Shown here piece after piece: positions 1 to 7,613 of a stretch of 64,000 nt of DNA. Below the pieces are notes generated by a model. That model ran no database searches, had not been told where the DNA came from, and saw only the letters and a list, made by a program, of their open reading frames with translations. The stretch covers positions 124,001 to 188,000 of the forward strand of contig QFPJ01000003.1 in NCBI GenBank assembly GCA_003241685.1, in the 5' to 3' direction. Within the stretch, counting starts at the first letter, position 1. Every line of letters begins with the position of its first letter. Both the position numbers and the translations under genes were made by a program. The stretch is from Sphingopyxis macrogoltabida (lineage in GTDB: Bacteria; Pseudomonadota; Alphaproteobacteria; Sphingomonadales; Sphingomonadaceae).

Positions 1-802
1 CGGGCATGGCGGGCACCACGGCGGTGCGTGGAAGGTTGCCTATGCCGACTTCGTGACCGCGATGATGGCCTTCTTTCTGCTGATGTGGCTGCTCGGCGCG
101 ACGACCGAGAAGCAGCGCAAGGCGCTGGCCGACTATTTCGCGCCGACGATCGTCCAGACCAAGGAAGGCAGCGCCGGGTCAAACGGCCTGTTCGGCGGCG
201 ATTCGATCGTGTCGGCGGACGATTATCCGCATCGCGCCGGCCAGACGGGGACGCGGTCGATCACCATCCCGCGCGACGTCGTCGGCGGGCCGAAGGAATC
301 GTCGGGACGCGAGACCGAGCGCGAGAAGTTCAAGAAGCTCGCCAAATCGCTGATGGAACAGGTGCGCGCGCGCGGCGACCTGCGCCGCCTGGCGCCGAAC
401 ATGCGCTTCACCGAAACGCGCGAGGGGCTGCGGATCGACGTGGTCGAGGATGCCGATTTTTCGATGTTCGCGCTCGGCACCGGCCAGCTGACCCCCGATG
501 GTGCCAAGCTGCTGCGCGAAATCGCGTCGATGCTGAACGACGTCGACAACCAGTTGATGATCCGCGGCCATACCGATGCCGCGCCCTGGTCGGCGAAGGC
601 GGGCACCAACAATTGGCGCCTGTCGATCGACCGGGCGGAGGTGACGCGCAACTATTTCGAGTTCCGCGGCGTCCCGGCCAAACGCTTCGCGCGCATCGAA
701 GGGGTCGCCGATCGCGAGCCCTATGTGGCGTCGAATCCCTATGATCCGCGCAATCGCCGTATCTCGATCACGCTGGGCTGGGGCAGCGGCACCGGGGATT
801 AG
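1..802 (+). CDS. motB: flagellar motor protein MotB (5' truncated)
   Basis: Stator subunit that, with MotA, conducts ions and anchors to peptidoglycan to drive flagellar rotation. The reading frame is open from base 2, so the true start lies outside the window; a GTG at 53 is internal. The visible N-terminus reads HGGAWKVAYADFVTAMMAFF, which is the family's cytoplasmic lead-in plus single transmembrane helix, with the ion-binding Asp in YADF. A linker follows, then an OmpA/MotB peptidoglycan-binding domain over about the last 130 residues, containing IRGHTDAAPW and LSIDRAEVTRNYF. The stop TAG at 800-802 is followed at once by a palindrome shared with the next gene's leader. motA is expected just upstream. 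Confidence 0.93.
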   Translation, partial: GHGGHHGGAWKVAYADFVTAMMAFFLLMWLLGATTEKQRKALADYFAPTIVQTKEGSAGSNGLFGGDSIVSADDYPHRAGQTGTRSITIPRDVVGGPKESSGRETEREKFKKLAKSLMEQVRARGDLRRLAPNMRFTETREGLRIDVVEDADFSMFALGTGQLTPDGAKLLREIASMLNDVDNQLMIRGHTDAAPWSAKAGTNNWRLSIDRAEVTRNYFEFRGVPAKRFARIEGVADREPYVASNPYDPRNRRISITLGWGSGTGD

Positions 803-868
803 TGCCAATCTGGCAGCGTTGACAATGGTTAAGAACGCAATTGCGGGGCGATTGCTGCCAATATGGCA
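803..868. promoter_or_regulatory. pair of matching palindromes upstream of the FleQ-like gene
   Basis: TGCCAATCTGGCA at 803-815 and TGCCAATATGGCA at 856-868 are both TGCCA-N3-TGGCA, perfect 5-base arms with a similar spacer. Their centres are 53 bases apart, about five helical turns, so two dimers could bind the same DNA face. They flank the leader of the sigma-54 activator gene. They look like operator or enhancer sites for that protein or another regulator; which one is unknown. A possible but weak minus-10 (GATAAT, 904-909) lies downstream. Confidence 0.5.
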
Positions 869-985
869 ATAACCATTTGTTTTCAATGGCTTATGGCCAT
901 TCGGATAATCTTTTGTTTACCATTTTCGTCAATTTCTGGGTCCATCGAAAGGGCGCCGATTTGGGGGGCGCGGTGGAGACCGAAG

Positions 986-2056
986 ATGACCGTGGGGCAG
1001 AACAAGGGGAATAATGGCGCGCTCGAGGCGCTGATCATCGGCAGCAGCCCGGCGGTAACGCAGCTGCGCGAGATGATCCGCCGGATCGCCCGTTCGCAGG
1101 CTTCCGTCATGTTGTGCGGCCCGTCGGGGTCGGGCAAGGAACTGGTCGCCCGCGCCATCCACGACGAGGGCGCCCGCGCCGGCAAGGCCTTTTCCGCCAT
1201 CAACTGCGGCGCGATCCCCGGCGAACTCATCGAATCCGAACTGTTCGGCCATGAAAAGGGCAGCTTCACCGGCGCCCATGCCCGCCGCATCGGCCATTTC
1301 GAGGCGAGCGAAGGCGGCACATTGTTTCTCGACGAAATCGGCGACATGCGTTTCGACATGCAGGTCAAGCTGCTGCGCGTGCTCGAAGACCGGACGATCG
1401 TCCGCGTCGGCAGCAGCGACATGCGCCCCGTCGACGTCCGGGTGATTTCGGCGACGCATCAGGACCTGGGCGCCGCGATCGCCGACGGCCGGTTCCGCGA
1501 GGATCTGTTCTTCCGCCTCGGCGTCGTCGTGCTCCAGGTGCCCAGCCTGGCGAGCCGCATCGAGGACATTCCGGCGCTGATCCGCCATTTCCAGCGCAAG
1601 ATGCCGGCGGAGGCCAAATGCCGCTATGACGATGCCGCGCTGGCGGTTCTGATGCGCCACAGCTGGCCGGGCAATGTCCGCGAACTGCGCAACTTCGTCG
1701 AACGCGCCAGCGTGCTGCACGCCGGCGAGACGCTGGGCGCGGCCGATGTCGCGATGCTGCTGAACCCGACGATGGCCTTCGCGCCGCGACAGGAGGCCGT
1801 TCCCGCCGCCGCGGACCCGGTCTCGGTCGATTTCGCCGCGGCCGCCGCCGCCGCCGGACCGGCCGCCAAGACGCCCGCACCGGGCCGTCCGATCGACCTC
1901 AAGCGCGAGATCGAGACGATCGAGCTCGAACAGATTCACAATGCCCTCGACCTGGCCGACGGCATTATTTCGGAAGCCGCGCGCCTGCTGACGCTGAAGC
2001 GTACGACGCTGATCGAAAAGATGCGAAAATATGGTGTTCAGCAACAGGCCGCCTGA
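986..2056 (+). CDS. FleQ-like sigma-54-dependent flagellar activator
   Basis: AAA+ enhancer-binding protein expected to remodel sigma-54 RNA polymerase at flagellar promoters. The frame is open from 863, but ATG 986 (MTVGQNKG) is the likely start because the upstream extension is not conserved-looking. It has 356 residues: a very short N-terminus with no receiver domain, then the AAA+ core with Walker A GPSGSGKE (about 45-52), a GSFTGA sigma-54 contact loop (92-97, Ser in place of the usual Ala) and Walker B GGTLFLDEIGD (about 110-120). A Fis-type helix-turn-helix lies at the C-terminus, ending in KRTTLIEKMRKYG as in FleQ/FlrA. It sits between motB and the fli operon, whose fliE promoter is a sigma-54 consensus. 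FlbD-like is an alternative label. Confidence 0.85.
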   Translation: MTVGQNKGNNGALEALIIGSSPAVTQLREMIRRIARSQASVMLCGPSGSGKELVARAIHDEGARAGKAFSAINCGAIPGELIESELFGHEKGSFTGAHARRIGHFEASEGGTLFLDEIGDMRFDMQVKLLRVLEDRTIVRVGSSDMRPVDVRVISATHQDLGAAIADGRFREDLFFRLGVVVLQVPSLASRIEDIPALIRHFQRKMPAEAKCRYDDAALAVLMRHSWPGNVRELRNFVERASVLHAGETLGAADVAMLLNPTMAFAPRQEAVPAAADPVSVDFAAAAAAAGPAAKTPAPGRPIDLKREIETIELEQIHNALDLADGIISEAARLLTLKRTTLIEKMRKYGVQQQAA

Positions 2057-2133
2057 CCGGCGCCTAATCGGCTGACGCCGCGAGTTTCAGCACCCCGCTG
2101 AAAAAAGGGGGCTCTGGTCCGCCCCTTCCCAAC

Positions 2134-2169
2134 GACCCGGTCGCCCGTCCCCACCTGGGCGGCCGGGTC
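2134..2169. terminator. hairpin between convergent regulator and fliS
   Basis: Inverted repeat with 13-base arms (GACCCGGTCGCCC and GGGCGGCCGGGTC, one T.G wobble) and a 10-base loop in the 141-base gap where the FleQ-like gene and fliS converge. No clean U tract follows on either strand, so it may be a bidirectional or Rho-assisted terminator. A smaller TTTCAGC/GCTGAAA hairpin lies at 2085-2103. Confidence 0.4.
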
Positions 2170-2197
2170 ATCCCCTTTCGCCCGATGGCCCGCCGCC

Positions 2198-2587
2198 TCA
2201 GCGCAATTGCCGCCAGGCGGCGCTGACCGTTTCGATACCGTCCAGCAGTTCGCCGAGCGCCGCCTCGTCATTGGCGGCCACCGCATCGTCCAGCTTGCGC
2301 CGCATACTGCGATAGACGCGCGACAGGGCGGTCGCGACGTCGCCCCCGGCATCGCGGTCGAGCCCCGCGTCGAGGCCGATCAGGATCGCCCGCGCGCGGT
2401 GCGCCGGTTCGGTCGCCGAAATGCGTTGACCCTGGCGGATCATCGCGGCGAGGACGCCGATCGCGGTCTCCAGCTCGTCATACAGCATCGTGACCAGTTC
2501 GACCGGGTCGGCCGCCGCCGCGCGGCTTTCATGCTGCAAGCGGCGATAGAGTCCGGTCGCCCGGACGGTGGAGGCGGTGGGTGGCAC
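2198..2587 (-). CDS. fliS: flagellar export chaperone FliS
   Basis: Cytoplasmic chaperone that binds the C-terminus of flagellin before export. The family core is visible as DPVELVTMLYDELETAIG near the N-terminus, followed by helical segments; no enzymatic motif is expected. The frame is open from a GTG at 2623, overlapping fliD. The GTG at 2587 is preferred because an AAGGG ribosome site lies 8 bases upstream, fliD then does not overlap, and the product is 129 residues, close to the family's usual length. It is the last gene of the fliD-fliS pair and converges with the FleQ-like gene. Confidence 0.85.
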   Translation of the reverse strand: MPPTASTVRATGLYRRLQHESRAAAADPVELVTMLYDELETAIGVLAAMIRQGQRISATEPAHRARAILIGLDAGLDRDAGGDVATALSRVYRSMRRKLDDAVAANDEAALGELLDGIETVSAAWRQLR

Positions 2588-2598
2588 GTCGAACGCCC

Positions 2599-3975
2599 TT
2601 ATCTGCTGTTCTGGTTGTTCCACAGCTCGATCTGCTGTTCGAGATAGGCCTGCGTCGCCTGAAAGGCCGCCAGCCGCGTGTCGAGCGTGCTGTATTGTTT
2701 CTGCAGCCGCGCCTTATAGGCCGCCTCGCGTTCCTCGATCTTTTCCAGTTGCTCGCTCAGCGTCTTCTGCCGCGCATCGAGCGACTTGGTGACCTGATCG
2801 AGCACGCCGCCCGACCCGACCGCCTTGTCGCGCAGCGCGTCGAGCGCGCCCGCGATGCCGGGATCGGACACGGCGGTGTGCGTCGCGTCGCGCCGCGGAT
2901 TGAACAGCGCCTCGACCGCGCCGGCGTCGGCCGCCAGCGCCTTGTCCAGCTTGGCGGTGTCGAGGGTGAGCAGCCCCTCCTTGTTCGTGTAGATGCCGAT
3001 GTCGGACAGCTTGTTGATGCTGCCGTGGCTGGTGATGACCTTGCTGACGAGCGCGCTCAGGTCCTTGTCCAGCTGGCGCAGCGAAGTGGCCGATCCCGAC
3101 GTCGTGGTCGCCGACGCCAGGCTTTGCTTGAGCTGGTTATAGACGTCGACGAAGTCCTTGACCGTTTGGCGGATCATGTCGAGCGGCCGGCTGGCGCCGA
3201 TGTCGACGGGTTCGCCGGGGGCGGCCTTCTTCAGCGTCAGCGACATGCCCGGCACGATGTCGTCGATGATGTTCGCCGGGCGGCTGAACGCCACGCCATC
3301 GATAGTGAATTCGGCGTTGGTCGCGCTCTGGCCCAGCGTCATCGCGCCGCCGGAACCGTAGGTGAAATTGGACAGGCCCGGATCCGCGCCGGCATCGGCG
3401 GACAGGGTGAAGCCATTGGCTGCGCCCGTCGCGCCTTTCAGGATCAGGCGGTGTCCGCCCTCGTCGGCAATGAGCGACGCGGTGACGCCGCTGCCGCTGG
3501 CATTGATCGCCGCCGCCAGCCCGTCGAGGCTGTTGTTGCCGCTGTCGATCGTGATCGTATGCGCCGTGCCGCCGACGGTCAGCGTCATCGTGCCGGTCCC
3601 GATCGCGGCGGTCTTGTCGGCGACGATGTCCGAAAAGCTGGTCTGGCCGCGGGCAAGCTGCGAAACGGTGATCGTCGCCGCAAAACTGTCGGCCGACAGG
3701 CCCGATCGCGCCGTCGCGCTCAATATGCTCTCGTTCGATACCGTCGGCGTACTGCGCAGCGTGCCGTCGGCCACCATCTGCTCCAACGCGTTGGCAAAGC
3801 CTTCCAGGTCCGACTTGGCCTGCGCGACGGCGCTGATCCGGGCCTGATTCTGCTGCGCCATCGTCGTGATGCGGGCGACCTTGGGCTCGCGCGACGCATT
3901 CGACAGATCGGTGACGAGCTGGTTGATGTCGAGCCCCGATCCGATGCCGAGGCTGTTGGCGATTGAACTGACCAT
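2599..3975 (-). CDS. fliD: flagellar hook-associated protein 2 / filament cap FliD
   Basis: Forms the pentameric cap that folds flagellin at the filament tip. It has 458 residues, starting MVSSIANSLGIGSGLDINQLV, the conserved FliD N-terminus. FliD_N covers about the first 110 residues and the FliD_C domain the second half. The C-terminal 60 residues (ASLDARQKTLSEQLEKIEER) form the coiled coil that contacts the hook-filament junction. The gene starts 50 bases after flhB and appears to have its own sigma-28-like promoter in that gap, fitting late-class expression with fliS. The ribosome site is AAGGA. Confidence 0.94.
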   Translation of the reverse strand: MVSSIANSLGIGSGLDINQLVTDLSNASREPKVARITTMAQQNQARISAVAQAKSDLEGFANALEQMVADGTLRSTPTVSNESILSATARSGLSADSFAATITVSQLARGQTSFSDIVADKTAAIGTGTMTLTVGGTAHTITIDSGNNSLDGLAAAINASGSGVTASLIADEGGHRLILKGATGAANGFTLSADAGADPGLSNFTYGSGGAMTLGQSATNAEFTIDGVAFSRPANIIDDIVPGMSLTLKKAAPGEPVDIGASRPLDMIRQTVKDFVDVYNQLKQSLASATTTSGSATSLRQLDKDLSALVSKVITSHGSINKLSDIGIYTNKEGLLTLDTAKLDKALAADAGAVEALFNPRRDATHTAVSDPGIAGALDALRDKAVGSGGVLDQVTKSLDARQKTLSEQLEKIEEREAAYKARLQKQYSTLDTRLAAFQATQAYLEQQIELWNNQNSR

Positions 3976-3995
3976 GGCTTCATCCTTCGGCTCTC

Positions 3996-4021
3996 TTAAC
4001 GGCCGGCGGGATCGAAGTTTA
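3996..4021 (-). promoter_or_regulatory. sigma-28 (FliA)-like promoter for fliD-fliS
   Basis: Reading the minus strand, TAAA is followed after 14 bases by GCCGTTAA. The sigma-28 consensus is TAAA-N15-GCCGATAA, so the upstream element matches fully and the downstream element 7 of 8, with a spacer one base short. It lies in the 50-base flhB-fliD gap, about 20 bases upstream of the fliD start. No fliA gene is in the window. Confidence 0.5.
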
Positions 4022-4025
4022 AGCG

Positions 4026-5165
4026 TCAGCCTTCCCGGCGACCGTCGGCGGCGAAACGGTGCGTCGCGGGGACGTCGATCGCGGGCGGCATCAATCCTTC
4101 GGCGGCGGCGCGTTCGAGCTGGAAGACGAAGGCCAGCACGGTCGCCACCGCGACGAACAATTCCTCCGGAATGGGCCGGCCGGCGCGCGCGGTAAAATAA
4201 ATGGCGCGGGTCAGCTGGGGATATTCCAGGATCGGGACATCGGCGGTGCGCGCCAGTTCGCGGATCGACAGCGCCACGTCGCCGCGCCCGCGCGCGACGA
4301 CGACCGGCGCCGCGTCGGCGCCGGGGCGATAGCGCAGCGCGACGGAAAAATGCGTCGGATTGGTCAGGATCACCGTCGCCTCCGACACCGCCTTGCGCGC
4401 CGATCCGCTCATGATCTCGTGCTGGCGGCGGCGCTGCGCCTGTTTCAATTCGGGCGCGCCGTCCGACTGGCGCATTTCCTCCTTCACCTCCTGCTTGGTC
4501 ATCATCAGCTGCTTGTTGCGCTGAAACCATTGCGACGGCACGTCGATCAGCGCGATGACGACCAGCCCGCCCGCCATCGCCAGCATCGATTTGCCGATCG
4601 CCGTGCCGGCAAGGCCGATCGCGGCGTTGAGGTCGGTCGACGCCATCGTCATGATCGCGGGCAGGTTGATCGCGACCATCCAATATCCGATCGTGCCGAG
4701 CAGCAGCACCTTGGCGAGCGACTTGAGCAATTCCATCGCGCCTTGCAGGCCGAACATGCGCTTCAGCCCGTTCATCGGATTGATGCGATTGCCCTTGAAC
4801 TGCAGCGCCTTGCCCCGCCAGCCGAGCGAACCGAGCATGGCGGGCGCGGCGACGCTGGCGACCAGCGCCAGCGCGAACAGGCTGGAAAGCGGCAGCAATA
4901 TCTCGGCGCCGCCGCGCAGCACCGCCTCGCCCGGGGCGAAATCGGACACGTCGGCGGCGCTCAGCGTCAGTCCGCGTCGCATCAGGTCGCTGGCGGACTG
5001 GACCAGCCAGCCGCCGGCCGCGAACAGCCACCCCGCACCGGCCAGCATCATCAACGCGGTCGCCAGTTCGCGCGACATCAGCACATTGCCTTCGCGTGCC
5101 GCGTCGGCGCGCTTCTTCAGCGTCGGCTGTTCGGTTTTCTGGTCCTTGTCGGGCTGGCTTGCCAT
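4026..5165 (-). CDS. flhB: flagellar export switch protein FlhB
   Basis: Inner-membrane component of the flagellar type III export apparatus that switches substrate specificity from rod/hook to filament proteins by self-cleavage. It has 379 residues: a charged N-terminus (PDKDQKTEQPTLKKRADAAR), four transmembrane segments between about 30 and 210, and a cytoplasmic domain with the autocleavage motif NPTH in VILTNPTHFSVALRY. It starts 3 bases after the fliR stop and is the last gene of the fliE-flhB run before the fliD promoter. Confidence 0.96.
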   Translation of the reverse strand: MASQPDKDQKTEQPTLKKRADAAREGNVLMSRELATALMMLAGAGWLFAAGGWLVQSASDLMRRGLTLSAADVSDFAPGEAVLRGGAEILLPLSSLFALALVASVAAPAMLGSLGWRGKALQFKGNRINPMNGLKRMFGLQGAMELLKSLAKVLLLGTIGYWMVAINLPAIMTMASTDLNAAIGLAGTAIGKSMLAMAGGLVVIALIDVPSQWFQRNKQLMMTKQEVKEEMRQSDGAPELKQAQRRRQHEIMSGSARKAVSEATVILTNPTHFSVALRYRPGADAAPVVVARGRGDVALSIRELARTADVPILEYPQLTRAIYFTARAGRPIPEELFVAVATVLAFVFQLERAAAEGLMPPAIDVPATHRFAADGRREG

Positions 5166-5168
5166 GGC

Positions 5169-5948
5169 TCAGCCCGCCGCGATGGTGCGCGCCATGTCGA
5201 GCGCGTCGGACAGAAAGCGGGCGATCGCCTCGGCCATTGCGGGGGTGGCGACGCCCAGCAGGATCAGCCCGGCGAGCAGCGTCGCGGGCAGGCCGACCGC
5301 GAACAGGTTCATCGCCGGCGCCGACCGGCCTATGACGCCCATGATCATCTGGACCAGCACCAGCACGAAGCCGACCGGCAGCGCGATCGTCAGCCCGGCG
5401 GCGAACATCAGGCTGCCGAAGCGCAGGATGCCGCCGATCGTCTCGAACGAGGGAAAGGCATTGCCCGGCGGCAGCGCGTCATAGCTGTCGACGATAATTC
5501 CGATCAGCAGCAGGTGGCCGTCGGCGGCCAGGAACAGCGCGGTTGCCAGCATCGACAGGAACTGGCCGACCGCCGAACTGACGCCGCCGGTCATCGGATC
5601 GACCAGCGAGGCAAAGCCCAGGCCCATCGTGTTGCTGATCGCCTCGCCCGCCAGCAGCGCGGCGGCGAGTCCCATCTGGAGCACGAAGCCGATCGACAGG
5701 CCGATCATCACCTCGCCGATGATCAGCAGGAAGCCGGGCCAGGACACGATCCCCGCCTCGGGAAGCTGGATGCCCGACGCCGCGACCGCGGGAACGCCGA
5801 CCGCCAGCGCGATGACCAGGCGCAGCTGCACGGGCACGTTCGCCGCGCCGAACACCGGCGCGGCGATAAAGGCCGCCCCCGGCCGGATCATCGCGAGCAT
5901 CCACAGCTGGAGCATCGCCTCGACATTGGGAATGCTGGCGGGGATCAT
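5169..5948 (-). CDS. fliR: flagellar export protein FliR
   Basis: Membrane component of the flagellar export gate, forming the pore with FliP and FliQ. It has 259 residues with about six hydrophobic segments, including MLQLWMLAMIRPGAAFIAAP at the N-terminus and the glycine-rich GLPATLLAGLILLGVATPAM near the C-terminus. The gene lies 9 bases after fliQ and 3 bases before flhB, the standard PQR-B order. fliR-flhB fusions occur elsewhere, but here the two are separate. Confidence 0.95.
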   Translation of the reverse strand: MIPASIPNVEAMLQLWMLAMIRPGAAFIAAPVFGAANVPVQLRLVIALAVGVPAVAASGIQLPEAGIVSWPGFLLIIGEVMIGLSIGFVLQMGLAAALLAGEAISNTMGLGFASLVDPMTGGVSSAVGQFLSMLATALFLAADGHLLLIGIIVDSYDALPPGNAFPSFETIGGILRFGSLMFAAGLTIALPVGFVLVLVQMIMGVIGRSAPAMNLFAVGLPATLLAGLILLGVATPAMAEAIARFLSDALDMARTIAAG

Positions 5949-5957
5949 GCCCGGACG

Positions 5958-6227
5958 CTAGCGGACCAGGGCCGGAATCTGGGCGAAGATGTCGCGCGTA
6001 TAATCGGTAAGCAGCACCAGGATGCTGCTGCCGAAGATGGCGAGGCAAATGGCGGTGATGATCAGCTTGGGGACGAAGCTGAGCGTCTGTTCGTTGATCG
6101 ACGTCGCGGCCTGCACCATGCCGAGCAGGACGCCGACGACCAGGATGGGGATCAGGATCGGGGCGGCGGCAAGGGCGAGAATCCACAGCGACTGCTGCGC
6201 GACCCCGACGAAATAATCGGCCTCCAT
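5958..6227 (-). CDS. fliQ: flagellar export protein FliQ
   Basis: Small export-gate subunit of 89 residues, the family's normal length, with two long transmembrane helices. The first follows MEADYFVGVAQQSLWILAL; the second spans IITAICLAIFGSSILVLLTD. The intervening LGMVQAATSINEQTLSFVPK segment is the conserved FliQ/SpaQ signature. It starts 3 bases after the fliP stop in the fliOPQR export cluster. Confidence 0.95.
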   Translation of the reverse strand: MEADYFVGVAQQSLWILALAAAPILIPILVVGVLLGMVQAATSINEQTLSFVPKLIITAICLAIFGSSILVLLTDYTRDIFAQIPALVR

Positions 6228-6230
6228 CCT

Positions 6231-7007
6231 CTATGTCCCGAAAGAAGAGGCGAGCGAGCCCATGGTCAGCGCCCAACCATCGACGAGGACGAACAGCAAC
6301 AGCTTGAACGGCATCGACACGATCACCGGCGACAGCATCATCATGCCCAGCGACATCAGCGACGATGCCACGATCAGGTCGATGATCAGGAACGGCAGAA
6401 AGATCAAAAAGCCGATCTGGAACGCGGTTTTCAGCTCGCTGGTGACGAAAGCGGGCAGCAGGATCGAAAAGGGCACATCCGCCGGGCGCGCATAGTCGGG
6501 CGCCTTGGCGATCTTGGCGAACATCATCAGGTCGGACTTGCGCGTCTGCTTCATCATGAAGCCGTGCAGCGCATCGCCCGACCGCACCACCGCCTCGCCG
6601 ATGTCGATCTGTTCCTGGCCATAGGGTTCGACCGCGACGCGGTTGATCTCGCTGATCACCGGCTGCATCACGAACAGCGACAGGAACAGGCTGAGCCCCA
6701 CCAGCACCTGGTTCGGCGGCGTCTGTTGCAGGCCCAGCGCATGGCGCAGGATCGACAGCACGATGATGATGCGGGTGAAGCTGGTCATCATCAGCAGCAG
6801 CGACGGCAGCACCGTCAGCAGGCTCATCAGGACCAGGATCTGCAGCGACAGCGACAGCGGGCGGCCATTGCCGCCGATCTCGGCCACCGCGCGATTCAGC
6901 CCGTCGGTCGTCTGCGCCAGCGCGGCCGGCGCCGCGAGCGCGAGGGCGATGCCCCCGGCGATCGCGGCGCGGCGCAGCCAGCGCGCGGTGCGCGGGTCAG
7001 TCGACAT
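6231..7007 (-). CDS. fliP: flagellar export protein FliP
   Basis: Core of the export gate. It has a cleavable-type N-terminal signal (AAIAGGIALALAAPAALA), then LSLSLQILVLMSLLTVLPSL and SFTRIIIVLSILRHALGLQQ, the family signature, and C-terminal helices ending DGWALTMGSLASSF. The frame is open from 7025, but ATG 7007 is chosen because a GAGGG site lies about 9 bases upstream; this gives 258 residues and an 11-base overlap with fliO. Confidence 0.95.
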   Translation of the reverse strand: MSTDPRTARWLRRAAIAGGIALALAAPAALAQTTDGLNRAVAEIGGNGRPLSLSLQILVLMSLLTVLPSLLLMMTSFTRIIIVLSILRHALGLQQTPPNQVLVGLSLFLSLFVMQPVISEINRVAVEPYGQEQIDIGEAVVRSGDALHGFMMKQTRKSDLMMFAKIAKAPDYARPADVPFSILLPAFVTSELKTAFQIGFLIFLPFLIIDLIVASSLMSLGMMMLSPVIVSMPFKLLLFVLVDGWALTMGSLASSFGT

Positions 7008-7278
7008 GAAAGTCGCCCTCGCCATTGTCGGCGATGCGGGTGATGCCGTTGCGCGACACCGCCAGCAGGATCTGCTGTCCGGCGAATTCGACCACCGCGA
7101 GTTTCGATCCCGGTCCCAGCGGCAGGACGCCGACCATCTCGACGGGGCGCGCCTGCTTGGCGCCGCCGGCCAGCGGCATCCCCATCTGCACGCGCTTCCA
7201 CAGCCAGATGCTGCCCCAGGCCATGGCGCCGACCAGCGGCAGCAGGATCAGCAGGCGCAGGATATATTCGAACATCAT
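6997..7278 (-). CDS. fliO: flagellar biosynthesis protein FliO
   Basis: Membrane chaperone that helps assemble the FliP complex. It has 93 residues: one transmembrane helix (FEYILRLLILLPLVGAMAWG) followed by a small beta-rich cytoplasmic domain (VEMVGVLPLGPGSKLAVVEF, then QQILLAVSRNGITRI) typical of FliO. Two ATG codons (7278, 7275) follow a GGAGGAA ribosome site. The first overlaps the fliN stop by 4 bases, and the gene overlaps fliP downstream. Confidence 0.88.
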   Translation of the reverse strand: MMFEYILRLLILLPLVGAMAWGSIWLWKRVQMGMPLAGGAKQARPVEMVGVLPLGPGSKLAVVEFAGQQILLAVSRNGITRIADNGEGDFHVD

Positions 7279-7613
7279 TTCCTCCGGTCGAGACCGGCAA
7301 GGCCGCGCTCGGGGGCGACGACCTCGGCCACTTGAATGCCGTAACGGCCTTCGATGCTGACGATCTCGCCCTTCGCGATCAGCGTGCCGTTGGCATAGAT
7401 GTCGAGCAGGTCGGTCGCCGCGCGATCGAGTTCGATCACGCTGCCGTCGGACAGGTTGAGCAGGTCGGCGAGCGACATCGACGTCGACCCGACCTCCACC
7501 GACACGCGCAGCGAAACGCCGGCGAGCAGGTCGAAATTGCGGGCGCCGGCAATATCCTTGCCCTCGCGCCGGTCGCGGGCGACGCCCGCCGAAACATCGC
7601 TGAGATCAGTCAT
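7275..7613 (-). CDS. fliN: flagellar motor switch protein FliN
   Basis: C-ring component that mediates switching and docks the export ATPase through FliH. It has 112 residues with a single SpoA (SpoIII/FliN) domain: LLAGVSLRVSVEVGSTSMSL, then LNLSDGSVIELDRAATD, ending with IVSIEGRYGIQVAEVV. It overlaps fliM upstream by 8 bases and fliO downstream by 4, consistent with coupled translation. Confidence 0.95.
   Translation of the reverse strand: MTDLSDVSAGVARDRREGKDIAGARNFDLLAGVSLRVSVEVGSTSMSLADLLNLSDGSVIELDRAATDLLDIYANGTLIAKGEIVSIEGRYGIQVAEVVAPERGLAGLDRRK

Noticed and set aside
863..985. Upstream extension of the FleQ-like protein from ATG 863
   Set aside because: The extra 41 residues are hydrophobic, overlap a palindrome and are not FleQ-like; ATG 986 starts just before the conserved core.
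2085..2103. TTTCAGC/GCTGAAA hairpin as terminator of the FleQ-like gene
   Set aside because: It is followed by an A run then G run on the plus strand and by no T run on the minus strand, so it is not a canonical terminator.
4059..7043. 994-residue plus-strand open frame opposite flhB-fliP
   Set aside because: It is antisense to strongly conserved flagellar genes and its translation is Arg/Gln/Asp-rich with no domain; it is a GC-bias shadow.
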